Below, in pieces: positions 54,680-64,000 of a stretch of DNA of 64,000 bases. The DNA comes from Suillus spraguei (lineage: Eukaryota > Basidiomycota > Agaricomycetes > Boletales > Suillaceae), in contig JABCPU010000180.1 in the NCBI GenBank assembly GCA_016800925.1, forward strand, positions 62,001 through 126,000, in the 5' to 3' direction. A program made the position numbers and the translations under genes. A model generated the notes under the pieces. That model saw only the letters and a program-made list of their open reading frames with translations. It made no database searches and was not told where the DNA came from. Every line of letters begins with the position of its first letter. Positions within the stretch are counted from its first letter, which is position 1.

Positions 54680-57600
54680 TCAGAGGGCGTGTTGCTTCTT
54701 ATAAGCATTCAAGATTCGAGCGGAGTTCTTCAAGTTCTTTTCTGGGAGCCATTCGTTATCTCCCGATGGATATCCTTTCCAGGAAACGAGATATCGTCGG
54801 CGATTGCCGGTTCCTTTGTGGGAAAGAATTGCTTCGATTTCATATTCTTCTTCTTCTTCGATGATATCAGGTGGGGGTTCAGGGAAGTTCGGTCCGTGTA
54901 CGTCTGTTTCGCTATAGGATGATAAGACAGAAGCATGGAACGTAGGGTGAATCTTCCATTGCGGAGGAAGCTTGAGTGTGAACGTGATGGGTGATAAGAC
55001 ATCGATGATCGGGAAAGGTCCGTATCGTTTCGGTGCCAGTTTCCTTGATGGGAGTTTAAGTCTAAGATTAGCGGCGGATAGCCAAACCTTATCTCCGATC
55101 TTCCATGGGATGTACTTATCTCCTCGGGATCGTTCGGCCATTGTCTGCATAGCAATGTTGTGACAGGCATTGCTTCTTCTCTTATCTTCTGCAGAGATCG
55201 TACTCGATCTTCTGCTGCGGGGACGGATGAATCCGGGATCAGATGAGGGATAGCGCGTGGTTCATATCCCATCATCAAATAGAAAGGTGATGCATTCCTT
55301 GCATCGTGTTTCCGGTGGTTGTGGACGAATTCGGCGATTGGTAAGTGTTCTACCCAATCTTCAGGGTTGTTGCGACAATAAATGCGTAGATATGTCTCAA
55401 GTTCTTGATTGAGCCTTTCCGTCTGACCATCAGTCTGCGGGTGGTAAGCCGTGGATGGAGCGATGACGTAGTCAAGAAGTCGGGCAAGTTCCTTTGAGAA
55501 GCGAGATAGGAATTGCGGTCCTCGATCCGAGATAACTTTGTCATGGAGTCCAAATCGTCGGTAAACATGTTTTAAAAATAGCTTGGCCACACCTTCTGAT
55601 GTGATAGTTTTCAAACAAGGGATAATAATTACCCCCTTCGTAAGGCCATGGTCTACCACGACCATGATACTGTCAAAGCCTCCAGAGACAGGGAGGTCAG
55701 TGATAAGGTCGACAGAGACTTGGGAGAACGGGCGAACAGCCGACGAAGGAATCGGCGTAAGCGGGGGACGAACGGATGAGTATCCGCTTTCATTTGCTGA
55801 CAAAGGGCGCAACCCTCAACGTATTTCCGAATATAAGAGCCCATTGCAGGCCACCAGGCTTCCCGTTTTACGAGTTCTTCAGTTTTGAATCTACCGGGGT
55901 GTCCCGCGGTAGGATGATCATGATACCGTTTCAGGATATCGGAGCGATGCGCCGGTGAAATGTAAGCGCGATTTTAAAATAGAGGACGTTCTCCTCAATT
56001 TTCCAATCGGAAAGTGCCGATTTCATAGGGGGAAGGCATACGCCATCAAGGGCATCAGACCCGTTTTGAAGACAGGGTCGTCGAGGGGGTCAGAGGATGA
56101 CAGCACATCCTTCAAATCGGTGTCAATAAGACGAACGAATAGAGCGTCAGGGAGGAGGGTCTGGTCCTCTTATCGTCTTTGCCAGAGTCATAATCAGGCC
56201 GGCGGATAGTGCATCAGGTACTGCTAATTTAGTACCTGCAACATGATGCAGTTCAATGTCGTAAATAGACAAAATCAATTGCCAACGTGCTTGGCGACGG
56301 GTGAGCTTTTGTGCACTTCTAAAGTACAGAAGGTTCTTATGGTCGGTGAATACCAGACGGGGTGGGTTTCCTTCGAGATAATGACGCCATTCGTTCAGTG
56401 CCCGGATCACGGCAAGGAGTTCCCGATCAAAGATCTGGTAATTGCGTTCCGCAGGGTTCAAGGACTGTGAAAGGTATGCACATGGGTGATAAACACCATT
56501 TTCATCAGTCTGTAAAGAACTCCGCCAGTTGCTACGAGCGAAGCATCGGTAGCAATAGCAATTGCCGGAGGATCAGGATTACGGAGTACCGGTTGGGAAG
56601 TGAAGCGTCGTTTCAGTTCTTCGAAGGTGTCCATACATTCGGTGACCATTCAAAGGCCTTATCCTTCTTTGTTAAATCGATAAGGGGTCTGGCGATGTCA
56701 GAATAATGGGAGATGAACGTGCGGTAGAAGTTGCAAAACCGAGGAATGACCGAACATCTTTTACAGATTTCGGGATTGGCCATTCGGAGATTCCCTTGGT
56801 CTTGGCGGTATCCATAGCAACTTGTCCGGGGCGAATTATCATTCCGAGGTATTCCACTTCTTCTGCATCGAAGGTACATTTTCCGGTTTCAGAACAAATG
56901 TTCCTTCCGTATTTTTATCAGAACTCGTCTGGTTCGCTCGCAGTGTTCTGCCATTGTTGTAGAGAAAATCAAGATATCGTCCATATAGATAACCATCCAT
57001 CCTTCATTGATTTCTTGTTGAAAGGTGCGATTCATGTACGCTTGGAAAGTTGCTGGGGAATTACAAAGGCCGAAGAACATGACGTTCGGTTCGAATAGGC
57101 CGAATTCTGTGGTAAAAGCAGCCTTCCACCTATCATCAGGATGGATGCGAATGTTGTTATAGCCGGACCGGATATCCATTTTCGTAAAGAACCGTGCGTT
57201 GTGAAGGCGTGCGACAAGGGAAATAGGGAGTGGGAGCGGATATGCGTTCTTGACTGTCCAATCATTGATGTAGTGATAATCTTGACAGGGACGCAGTTCA
57301 CCGCTCTTCTTTCCCACGAAGAAGAAGCCACTGGCTTGAGGTGACTTCGATTCCGAGATAAAGCCTTTCGCAACGTTTTCATCGATAAACGTTTTGACAG
57401 CAGCGCGTTCTTTTTCCGATAGCGGGTAAACCTTAGACGTACGAGGAATAAAACCGGGTTTGGTGTCGATCCGATGATCGATACCAGGGCGTTCAGGGGG
57501 TAGTTTGTTCAGTCCGTCTTTAGCAAAGACGTCTGCGAAATCGTGCAAATAATCCGGGACCAATTCTTCGAAGGATTTCTTTTTCTTTTCCTTCTCGTCC

Positions 57601-58752
57601 GTAGCGAATTCCTGAGCTTTGTTACTGTATTTCGGAGGAGGGAGTGGAATTGAAGAATAGGGAGAGGATTGTTCAAGGTGAGAAGTTCCGTCACGTGTCA
57701 AGGGTGTATCCATGGATACTTCTTCTATGATCCTCATGCTAATCCCGTCGGTATCATATTCCACAAGAAATTCTCCTCTCCTAGTTCATAAGAGGAAATT
57801 TCGCGCACTTCTGGAGCATGCCAGACGTCGTGCATAGTGTCAAATTGGTCATCATCCTCGGTTGGGATCAGCGAGGGCACGGGTTCTTCCTCATCAGGGA
57901 TTTCTTCATCGAAGCTGAAAGAGTTTTCGGGGGAACGAAGAACTTGGACAGTTTTGGTACATTGGTGTCTCGTCCTGGGAGTTCTTCCTCTGTTTTCCTC
58001 TTTCCGTGTTTCTGTTCTTCTATTGGCCGTTGCTCAATAGGTTCTTGTCCGACCCGATGTTCGGGTTCAGATTCATTCTTGCGCTTCTCTGCGCGAGGGA
58101 TGGGTGACACTGTTCGTGGAAGTTGTACACGTGGAGTGGGTTCTGCGGTACGTGGCATTCTTAGTTCTGGTTCTGGGTTTTCAGGGGTCTCAATGAAGGG
58201 TTTCGGGAGACGGGAATGTCGCCACCGATTATGATCGAAGAGTTGATGCAACCCGTTCTTCTTTCGATCTTTGTCCAGATCGATTTCGATCTCGTCTGAT
58301 TTCTCTGTCCTTGAAAGGACAAGCGTTTCAGCAGCCCAATCTATAATTGGGTTCATTGCTCGTAACCAGGGAATTCCAAGGAGGATTTGATCTCTCCTTC
58401 CGAGTTTGGTGATATTGAATTTTCCATACATGGTTCGATCGTCAATTTTGACCACTAGGAGGCAGTAATGCGTGATTGGCCCTCCTTTTATGAGAGTTCC
58501 ATCTGCTGTTGTAACTCGAAATGGTTCCTTGAGTTTTCGTCGTGTGATTTGATGGAGTTTCACAAACTCTTCTGAGATGAATGTTCCTGCTGCTCCGGAA
58601 TCGATAACGGCGGTGGTGTCGACGGATTTCAAACGAGTACGCGAGTGGAGGGTGATTGGGACACGAAGTTCTTTTCTTTCACCTACAGCGCGTACAAGTC
58701 TTAGTATTACATTGGGAGAAACATACGTCGAGTCTTTGTTTCTCCGGGTCAA
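54680..58752 (-). pseudogene. pol of chromovirus III: protease, RT, RNase H, integrase, chromodomain (few frameshifts)
   Basis: The protease part (57868-58752) has TTAVIDSGAAGTFISEEFVK and LLGIPWLRAMNP. After a shift near 57770-57870, the RT part (56889-57764) has HRIDTKPGFIPRTSKVYPLS, FTKMDIRSGYNNIRIHPDD and VIYMDDILIFS. Further shifts near 56890, 56660 and 56200 break RNase H ([20 protein letters not shown]). The integrase (about 55160-55950) has CALCQQ, VSVDLITDLPVSGGFDSIM, VISDRGPQFLSRFSKEL and DGQTERLNQELE, all DDE acids present. The chromodomain reads RRYLVSWKGYPSGDNEWLPE and the protein ends KKQHAL. No CGA-derived stops were found in the blocks compared, unlike copies I and II. Confidence 0.9.
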
Positions 58753-59585
58753 AAATCCTCAACAATCCGTCTTACGGTTTCTTCATCTTCTTCTTCTCCT
58801 TTGACTTCGGTTTGTCGGAGCGGGGTCTTCTTCTTTCTGTCAGGACAGTTATGAATACGGTGTCCTGTCTTTCTGCATCCGAAGCATTGTCCTTTCTTCA
58901 TGCATTCGGATCTCTCCATGTCGGAGATTCGGTCTACGACCATTGCGTTGGAATCACGGTTCGGAATATACCGTGCATTCCCATAATTCTTCTTCTTTTG
59001 TTGTGGGACATGACGCGTCCTCATGGCGTTAAGCCGATGATGGGCGTTGTCAATAGCAACGCATTGCAACACAACGTCTCTGAAGATTTCGGAGACATCT
59101 CCCGTATTGAAAAGCTTTGTGAGGATACCCCAATTAAGACCGTCTTGGAAGAACTGGATCTTCGTCGCGTTGTCAGTAACCTGAGCCTTGGCTGCAAGTG
59201 CCTCAAAGTCGGCGACGTAGGTGTGAAGATCTCCAGTTCCTTGTTTGAGATCTCTGAGGCGTGTAAGCGCGGTCATTCTGGTATCCACTGGTTGGAATGC
59301 TTCGTTGAAGCTCTTCATAAAATCCACCATCGTCCCATAACCCACTTTCTGTCCCGAAGTGTCGGTAGATTGGGCGTGTTCAAGGAATTGTTCCTTCCAA
59401 GATTTGGCATTCTTCTCGGTCATGAAGGATGTTATGTAGATGATCTTCTGCTTGTCGGTGGTGTAAAGCTTTTCATTGATGTCAAAGTGCAGATTGCACG
59501 ACTGGATAAACTCGCGAGAGTTATCACGATCTCCATCAAAACCAATCGGTTGACCGATCTTGTATTCGAATTCTTTGGTCGACAT
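58749..59585 (-). CDS. gag of chromovirus III (intact, 278 aa)
   Basis: The open frame starts MSTKEFEYKIGQPIGFDGDR and ends RRIVEDF. The capsid-like core shows FDINEKLYTTDKQKIIYITS, SFMTEKNAKSWKEQFLEHAQ, LRDLKQGTGDLHTYVADFEA and IQFFQDGLNWGILTKLF. The nucleocapsid has one CX2CX4HX4C knuckle (CFGCRKTGHRIHNC) followed by a basic and then an acidic stretch. Gag builds the virus-like particle that packages the element RNA. The stop TGA overlaps the first pol codons in the motif GATTTTTGA (58749-58757). Confidence 0.92.
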   Translation of the reverse strand: MSTKEFEYKIGQPIGFDGDRDNSREFIQSCNLHFDINEKLYTTDKQKIIYITSFMTEKNAKSWKEQFLEHAQSTDTSGQKVGYGTMVDFMKSFNEAFQPVDTRMTALTRLRDLKQGTGDLHTYVADFEALAAKAQVTDNATKIQFFQDGLNWGILTKLFNTGDVSEIFRDVVLQCVAIDNAHHRLNAMRTRHVPQQKKKNYGNARYIPNRDSNAMVVDRISDMERSECMKKGQCFGCRKTGHRIHNCPDRKKKTPLRQTEVKGEEEDEETVRRIVEDF

Positions 59586-59769
59586 GGTTGATGATTCTTC
59601 TGATGAGTTATACTTTCTCGATGCCTACACGCGCTGTCTTGCTGTCCGTCAGGGCTTTCTTCTGTCAGAGGGCTTCTCTTGACAATCTGCTCAGCGTACG
59701 CGTACGCTAGTCTGGTGATCTAAGCGATCGGGTTCAGGGTCGAAGACTGGATAGTCGACGATCAAAATA

Positions 59770-59782
59770 GACTTTAATCTTT
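59770..59782 (-). promoter_or_regulatory. Self-priming primer-binding site of chromovirus III
   Basis: On the minus strand AAAGATTAAAGTC follows the 5' LTR; 11 bases pair with ACTTTAATCTT inside the LTR. Confidence 0.72.
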
Positions 59783-60257
59783 TGTTACGAACTGGGGTGG
59801 CGTCACCAGCGACAGTGAAAATACACAGACGGTCTGCTGGGAGTTCTTACAATGTTCAAAAGAGAACAAGGTGAAAGTACTAGGAACGCGTTCCAAGTAC
59901 GATCAAGGGTTCAGCCTCAAAGATAGGTCTAAGAGGTATCCTCGAGAATAAAGACTAAGGCTAAGGAGTGCTTAGACTTAGAGATGATTCAAGACGACTT
60001 AGGTTGGAGACCTAAGCGAAGGAGATTCCAGGTAAAACCCAGTAAGATTAAAGTAGGGAATCTACTACAAGTACACTGTGCTTAAATAGGCCAATATATG
60101 CGCACAGACCAAGAGAGACGTGGGAATGTAAGTACGTATCCAAAGAAGGAAGGCAACTATAGTACAGATGCGTTGAGCATATGAGTCAGAGTCATGTTAT
60201 GTAATATACATGGTAAATGAGATAGGAAAATGAATAGGGGCACGTACGATTGTAACA
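59783..60257 (-). repeat. 5' LTR of chromovirus III
   Basis: 475 bp from TGTTACGAACTGGGG to GTACGATTGTAACA on the plus strand. The TATA region reads TATTTAAGCACAG on the minus strand. The outer flank is copia integrase sequence. Confidence 0.93.
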
Positions 60258-62072
60258 CCTGATGGACATACAGTGTTGCACTGAATTCATGTGCATGCCT
60301 CAAGTCTGGTTTGGCCTTCTGGACAAGTTCAAAAGGGGTATGACCAGGGATGGCTCTAGAATGTGCATGATTCTTCAACCATAATTGATCGCCTCCATCC
60401 ATAAGAACTTTGGGAAGCTCCTCCCAATGAGGATAGCATGTGCCAGGGAGACCAGTGTTTAATTTAGGCACTCAACCATACCATTCTGCTGTGGTGAATT
60501 GTGAACAGTAAGCTGTCGTTTGATACCCCTACCATGCAGGTACTTATTGAACTCTGCAGAAAGGTATTTGCCTCTGCGATCGGAACGGACTTTGCATATG
60601 CACACACTGGGATGCTGTGTGCTGATGTTGGCCTCATATTGCTGGAATGCCGTGAGAGCCTCCCCCTTTGCCTTTAGAAACTTGACCATTGTTTCATGGA
60701 AGAAATTGTCCATGAACCTTATGTAGTACAGTGACCCTGCAATGCTGGTCATCTGTGCAGGCCCCCAAATGTCAGTGTGCACCAGCTCAGCATACTACAT
60801 GGCACAGTTTTTGGTTGCTTCGGGGAATGGCTGACATGCGGCCTTTGCCTTCACACAGACCTTGCAAAACTCCTGGGGCATTGATGCATCAATGTCAAGT
60901 CCTTGGATCAGCCCTTTTTCTACCATGTGCTTGACAGCCAATTGGGAAATGTGGCCCAGAACCCGGTGAGCATCATAGAGACTGATTTTGGAGCTTGTGA
61001 GGTTCGCTCACTCCTTATGGCGATCAGTGACACTGTATAGGCTCTCTAACTGGGGTATTTCGGCGATGACCTTGCAATCAGGGGCAGGTGAGAGAATTTG
61101 GCATATGTTTCCTTCAAAATAAACTGCTAACCCTGCTGCAGTGATTCAATTTAGGGAGACCAAGGTAAATGCCATGCTTGGAACATAGAGGGCATTCTTC
61201 AGAGTCATAAAGATTCTTTAGAGTCATCAAGGTATGGCCTTCACCTAATAGCAACTCTATACTAATGTCTCCCTTTCCCATAGCACTGATAGCTGTACCA
61301 TCAGCAGTGTGAATGCTCTGGGAGGATATAGGCATGAAGTTTTTGAACTTTGTGTGGTCCAGGCAGAAATGAGAGGTTGCACTGGAGTCCATGATAGCTC
61401 TGTACCTCGACATCAGTATTTGTAGGTCTTTGGCAACTGCCACAAGGTCAGATGTGACAAACGCATACTCCTTGCTGGGTTTATTCTGGGATATGGTGTT
61501 TGCTACCTGTCTAGGTGCTTGGTTTCCTCTCCTCTGCATCTGTCTTGGTCCTTGACCCTCCTTTCTGCCTCCGGGCCTCCAGCAATCACTTTTATAATGA
61601 CCTTTTCGGTTGCAATTAAAGCGAGTGATTTCTGGATCTGCTTTGGTTGCAGTGTTTCCAGTGCACCCCTTGCTAGGCACTGCCTTAGCAGTTAGGGCTG
61701 TGCCTGAACTCTTCTTTGAGGTATGTCTGTCACTTACTAGTCTATGCTTGTATTCCTCGGTAATAACATTGATGAGTTTGTAAGGGCTGAGGGGTATCTG
61801 GGTTATCTTTGCAGTGGCATTAATGGAGGAGAGCAGAGGGTGGTTATGATTCAGGTAGAGATGCTAACAAGATAGCATATAAGTCTTTGTCCCCAATGAC
61901 AGCTCCCATTCCAGCTACTGACTCTTGCAGGTGCAAGATTTCGCTAAAGTGGGCATGTACATCCCCATGCTTGTCACATCTGGTGTCTTGTAGTGCCTTC
62001 TGAGGTCTATCTGGATGATCCATTCTTATCATTCTCCTCAATTTCTGCAGGAGTAGGTTTTGTTCTGTCCGG
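60258..62072 (-). pseudogene. Truncated Ty1/copia element: gag end, protease and integrase
   Basis: On the minus strand, in order: a gag piece (DKHGDVHAHFSEILHLQESV), a zinc knuckle CNRKGHYKSDCW, a protease-like MDSSATSHF (Asp kept; the usual DSGAS is altered), the integrase finger DAHRVLGHISQLAVKHM with CKVCVKAKA, then DDE acids in LVHTDIWGPA, KVRSDRRGKYLSAEF and SPQQNGMVECLN, and a last stretch FELVQKAKPDLRHAHEFSAT. RT and RNase H are missing because chromovirus III replaces what follows. Several stops and shifts are present. The copia polyprotein normally continues with RT after the integrase, so at least half is gone. Confidence 0.85.
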
Positions 62073-62300
62073 TGTAACGAACATATTGGCGCTGGCCTTA
62101 AACCCTACCTTTTGACACTTGTCTCACGTCTATAGGAGTTACCACTTGTCCATGGCCGTCTTACCCCTTTAGCACTTCCGGTGGCATCCCACACTTACCG
62201 CACACCGTACCGATTGCCACACCACGTTCCACATACCGATGTCCTCCCATGTCCTTGCTGCATCCGCATAGCTCCATTTGGTGTGTTGTTTGTTGAATCA
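62073..62300 (+). mobile_element. Family B LTR fragment (B3)
   Basis: It starts TGTAACGAACATATTGGCGC, the inverted equivalent of the ends of B1 and B2, and continues through CGCATAGCTCCATTTGGTGT before similarity fades near 62300. The rest of the element is missing. Both it and B2 are followed outward by CCGG. Confidence 0.65.
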
Positions 62301-62375
62301 GAGTATGACCGTCATCATCGTGAGCTGGTGGAGAAGGCAAGCCTTCAATATCATTCAGGCTGGCATGCCGATAGA

Positions 62376-64000
62376 CCAAATCTCTGACATGGAGAGATCC
62401 GAATGTATGAAGCAAGGACAATGCTTCGGATGTAAGAAGACCGGACACCATATCCATAATTGTCCCGATAGAAAGAAGAAGATGCCACTCCGACAAACTG
62501 AAGTCAAGGACGAAGAAGAAGAAGATGAAACCATAAGGCGGATCATAGAGGATTTTTAAACTGGAGAAACAAGGATTCGATGTACGTTTCTCCTAATGTA
62601 TTGCTAAGACTTGTATGTGCTGTAGGCGAAAGAAAAGAACTTTGTATTCCCATCACCCTTCACTCACGTACTCGTCTAAAATCCATCAACACTACCGCCA
62701 TTATCAATTCTGGCGCAGCAGGGACATTCATTTCTGAAGAGTTTGTGAAACTCCATCAGATCACACGACGAAAACTCGAAAACACCATTCCGAGTTACTA
62801 CAGCGGACAGAACTCTTATCAAGGGAGGACCGATCATGCACTATTGTCTCCTAGTGGTGAAAATTGACGAACGAACCATGTATGGAAAGTTCAATATCAC
62901 TAAACTTGGACGAAGGGATCAAATTCTTCTGGGGATCCCATGGTTACGTGCTATGAACCCACATATAGATTGGGCTGCCAAAACACTTTCCCCTCCCTAG
63001 AACGATGAAGTCTGATGAAATCAAACTTGACCTAGATACAGACCAAAGGAAGAACGGGTTGCCTCCAGCCTTTCATTGTCACCCCAAGAAATGGCAAAAT
63101 TCACGACTTCCGAAGTCTCCCATTACTTCTTCCATTGTCACCCCTGCCGAGTTCATAATAAATGATCCTTCCCCACAAGTAAAACTACCACCACGTCCTC
63201 CGTCACCTATTCCCCGTGTAGAGAAACGAAAGAACAAACTAGAACCAGAGTTCCGACCACCACCGTCACAACCAGTTGAACAACGACCAATTGTGGAGCA
63301 ACAACAGGGAAAGCGAAAACCTGACGACAATCTTGGAGGACGTGCTCATACTATTCCAAAGTTAACCAAATACTTTGTACCACCTAAGTTGCCCGTTCCT
63401 TCCATCGAAGAAATTCCTGATCAGGACAAACCAATACCGTCCACAATACCCACCGAAGATGATGACCAATTCAACACGATGCAGGATGTTTGGCATGCAC
63501 CAGAAGTACGCGAGATCTCCTCTTACGAGCTCAGAGATGGGGAGTTCCTTGTGGAGTATGACATCGACAGAGTTACGATGAGGATTATTGATGAAGTATC
63601 CATGGATACCCCGCTCACACGAGATGGAACTTCTCAATTCGAACAACTCCCTAACCATTCTGTAAACTCCCTTCCTCCTCCGAAGTATAGCAATAAAGCG
63701 CAGGAATTCGCCACAGATGAAAAGGAAAAGAAAAAGAAATCCTTCGAAGAATTGGTCCCAGAATATTTGCATGATTTCGTGGACGTCTTTGCTAAGGATG
63801 GACTAAACAAATTACCTCCAGAACGTCCTGGCATTGATCATCGGATCGATACTAAACCTGGTTTCATCCCTCACACGTCTAAGGTTTACCCGCTATCGGA
63901 AAAAGAACGCGCTGCCGTCAAAACGTTTATCGATGAAAATGTTGCGAAAGGTTTTATCTCTGAATTGAAGTCACCACAAGCTAGTGGCTTCTTCTTTGTA
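62376..64000 (+). pseudogene. Chromovirus V: family A internal region, truncated at both ends
   Basis: The sequence joins inside gag at QISDMERSECMKQGQCFG, keeps the zinc knuckle CFGCKKTGHHIHNC and the GATTTTTAA stop motif (62551-62559). It continues into protease, where the active site reads IINSGAAGTFISEEF, so the catalytic Asp is Asn. The linker and the RT start (HRIDTKPGFIPHTSKVYPLS, SPQASGFFFV) run off the window. Shifts near 62780 and 63000 break the frame. The left LTR and the first two thirds of gag are absent. Confidence 0.88.

Larger units (their letters stand above)
52659..60257 (-). mobile_element. Chromovirus III: Ty3/gypsy family A, full-length copy without matching target duplication
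   Basis: The LTRs are 52659-53132 (3') and 59783-60257 (5'). They differ at about 20 sites by eye. The flanks are CTATC and CCTGA, which do not match, and they belong to different repeats (element IV LTR on the left, copia on the right). This is the best preserved coding copy: gag is intact, and pol and the extra ORF are broken only by a few frameshifts. Confidence 0.92.

Noticed and set aside
58749..58757. Canonical X XXY YYZ slippery heptamer at the gag-pol junction
   Set aside because: In the gag frame the second codon of such a heptamer would be the stop itself, so it does not fit. Only a single-tRNA slip is reported.

Overview
The window looks like nuclear DNA of a filamentous basidiomycete, probably an Agaricomycete. 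The host genes are cut by many GT-AG introns of about 50 bp. The gene set (CTP synthase, SEH1 nucleoporin, a GH5 cellulase) is fungal. The repeats are chromodomain Ty3/gypsy elements, Ty1/copia and Plavaka-like DNA transposons of the kind that crowd mushroom genomes. I cannot name the species.

Positions 1-14214 are a compact gene island: a 5'-truncated DEAD-box RNA helicase (+), CTP synthase (-), a decayed GH5 endoglucanase fragment (-), a 2-hydroxyacid dehydrogenase (-), the WD40 nucleoporin SEH1 (+), a small SAM-dependent methyltransferase (+) and an intact GH5 endoglucanase (-). One Helitron-like element carrying a 7-bp minisatellite sits between SEH1 and the methyltransferase. These genes do not form a pathway; they are ordinary neighbours.

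From about 14.9 kb to the end, no host gene is recognisable. The dominant repeat is a 7.6-kb chromovirus, here called family A (LTR about 470 bp). It is present as three two-LTR copies: I at 18840-31600, II at 33876-41498 and III at 52659-60257 on the minus strand. There is also one copy running off the right edge and four solo LTRs. Copy I is swollen to 12.8 kb by nested insertions, each dated relative to its host by 5-bp target duplications. Other families are long solo LTRs of two related kinds (C and D), a third long LTR-like family (B), a different gypsy element (IV), a truncated copia element, two Plavaka-like transposase remnants, a candidate MITE and a head-to-tail pair of Helitron-like elements.

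The most interesting points are these. (1) Family A shows a Tf1-type self-priming arrangement: 11 nt just after the 5' LTR are complementary to the predicted first 11 nt of the transcript. (2) All three full copies carry an extra downstream ORF (about 490-500 aa) with a basic tract and two zinc-knuckle-like motifs between the chromodomain and the 3' LTR; I do not recognise it. (3) The gag stop codon lies in a conserved run of five T at which one -1 slip opens pol. (4) The Helitron-like pair is joined with no intervening base, and a neighbouring duplicate preserves the empty A|T site. (5) Many in-frame stops are CGA to TGA changes, as expected from CpG methylation decay. All coordinates and alignments were made by eye.
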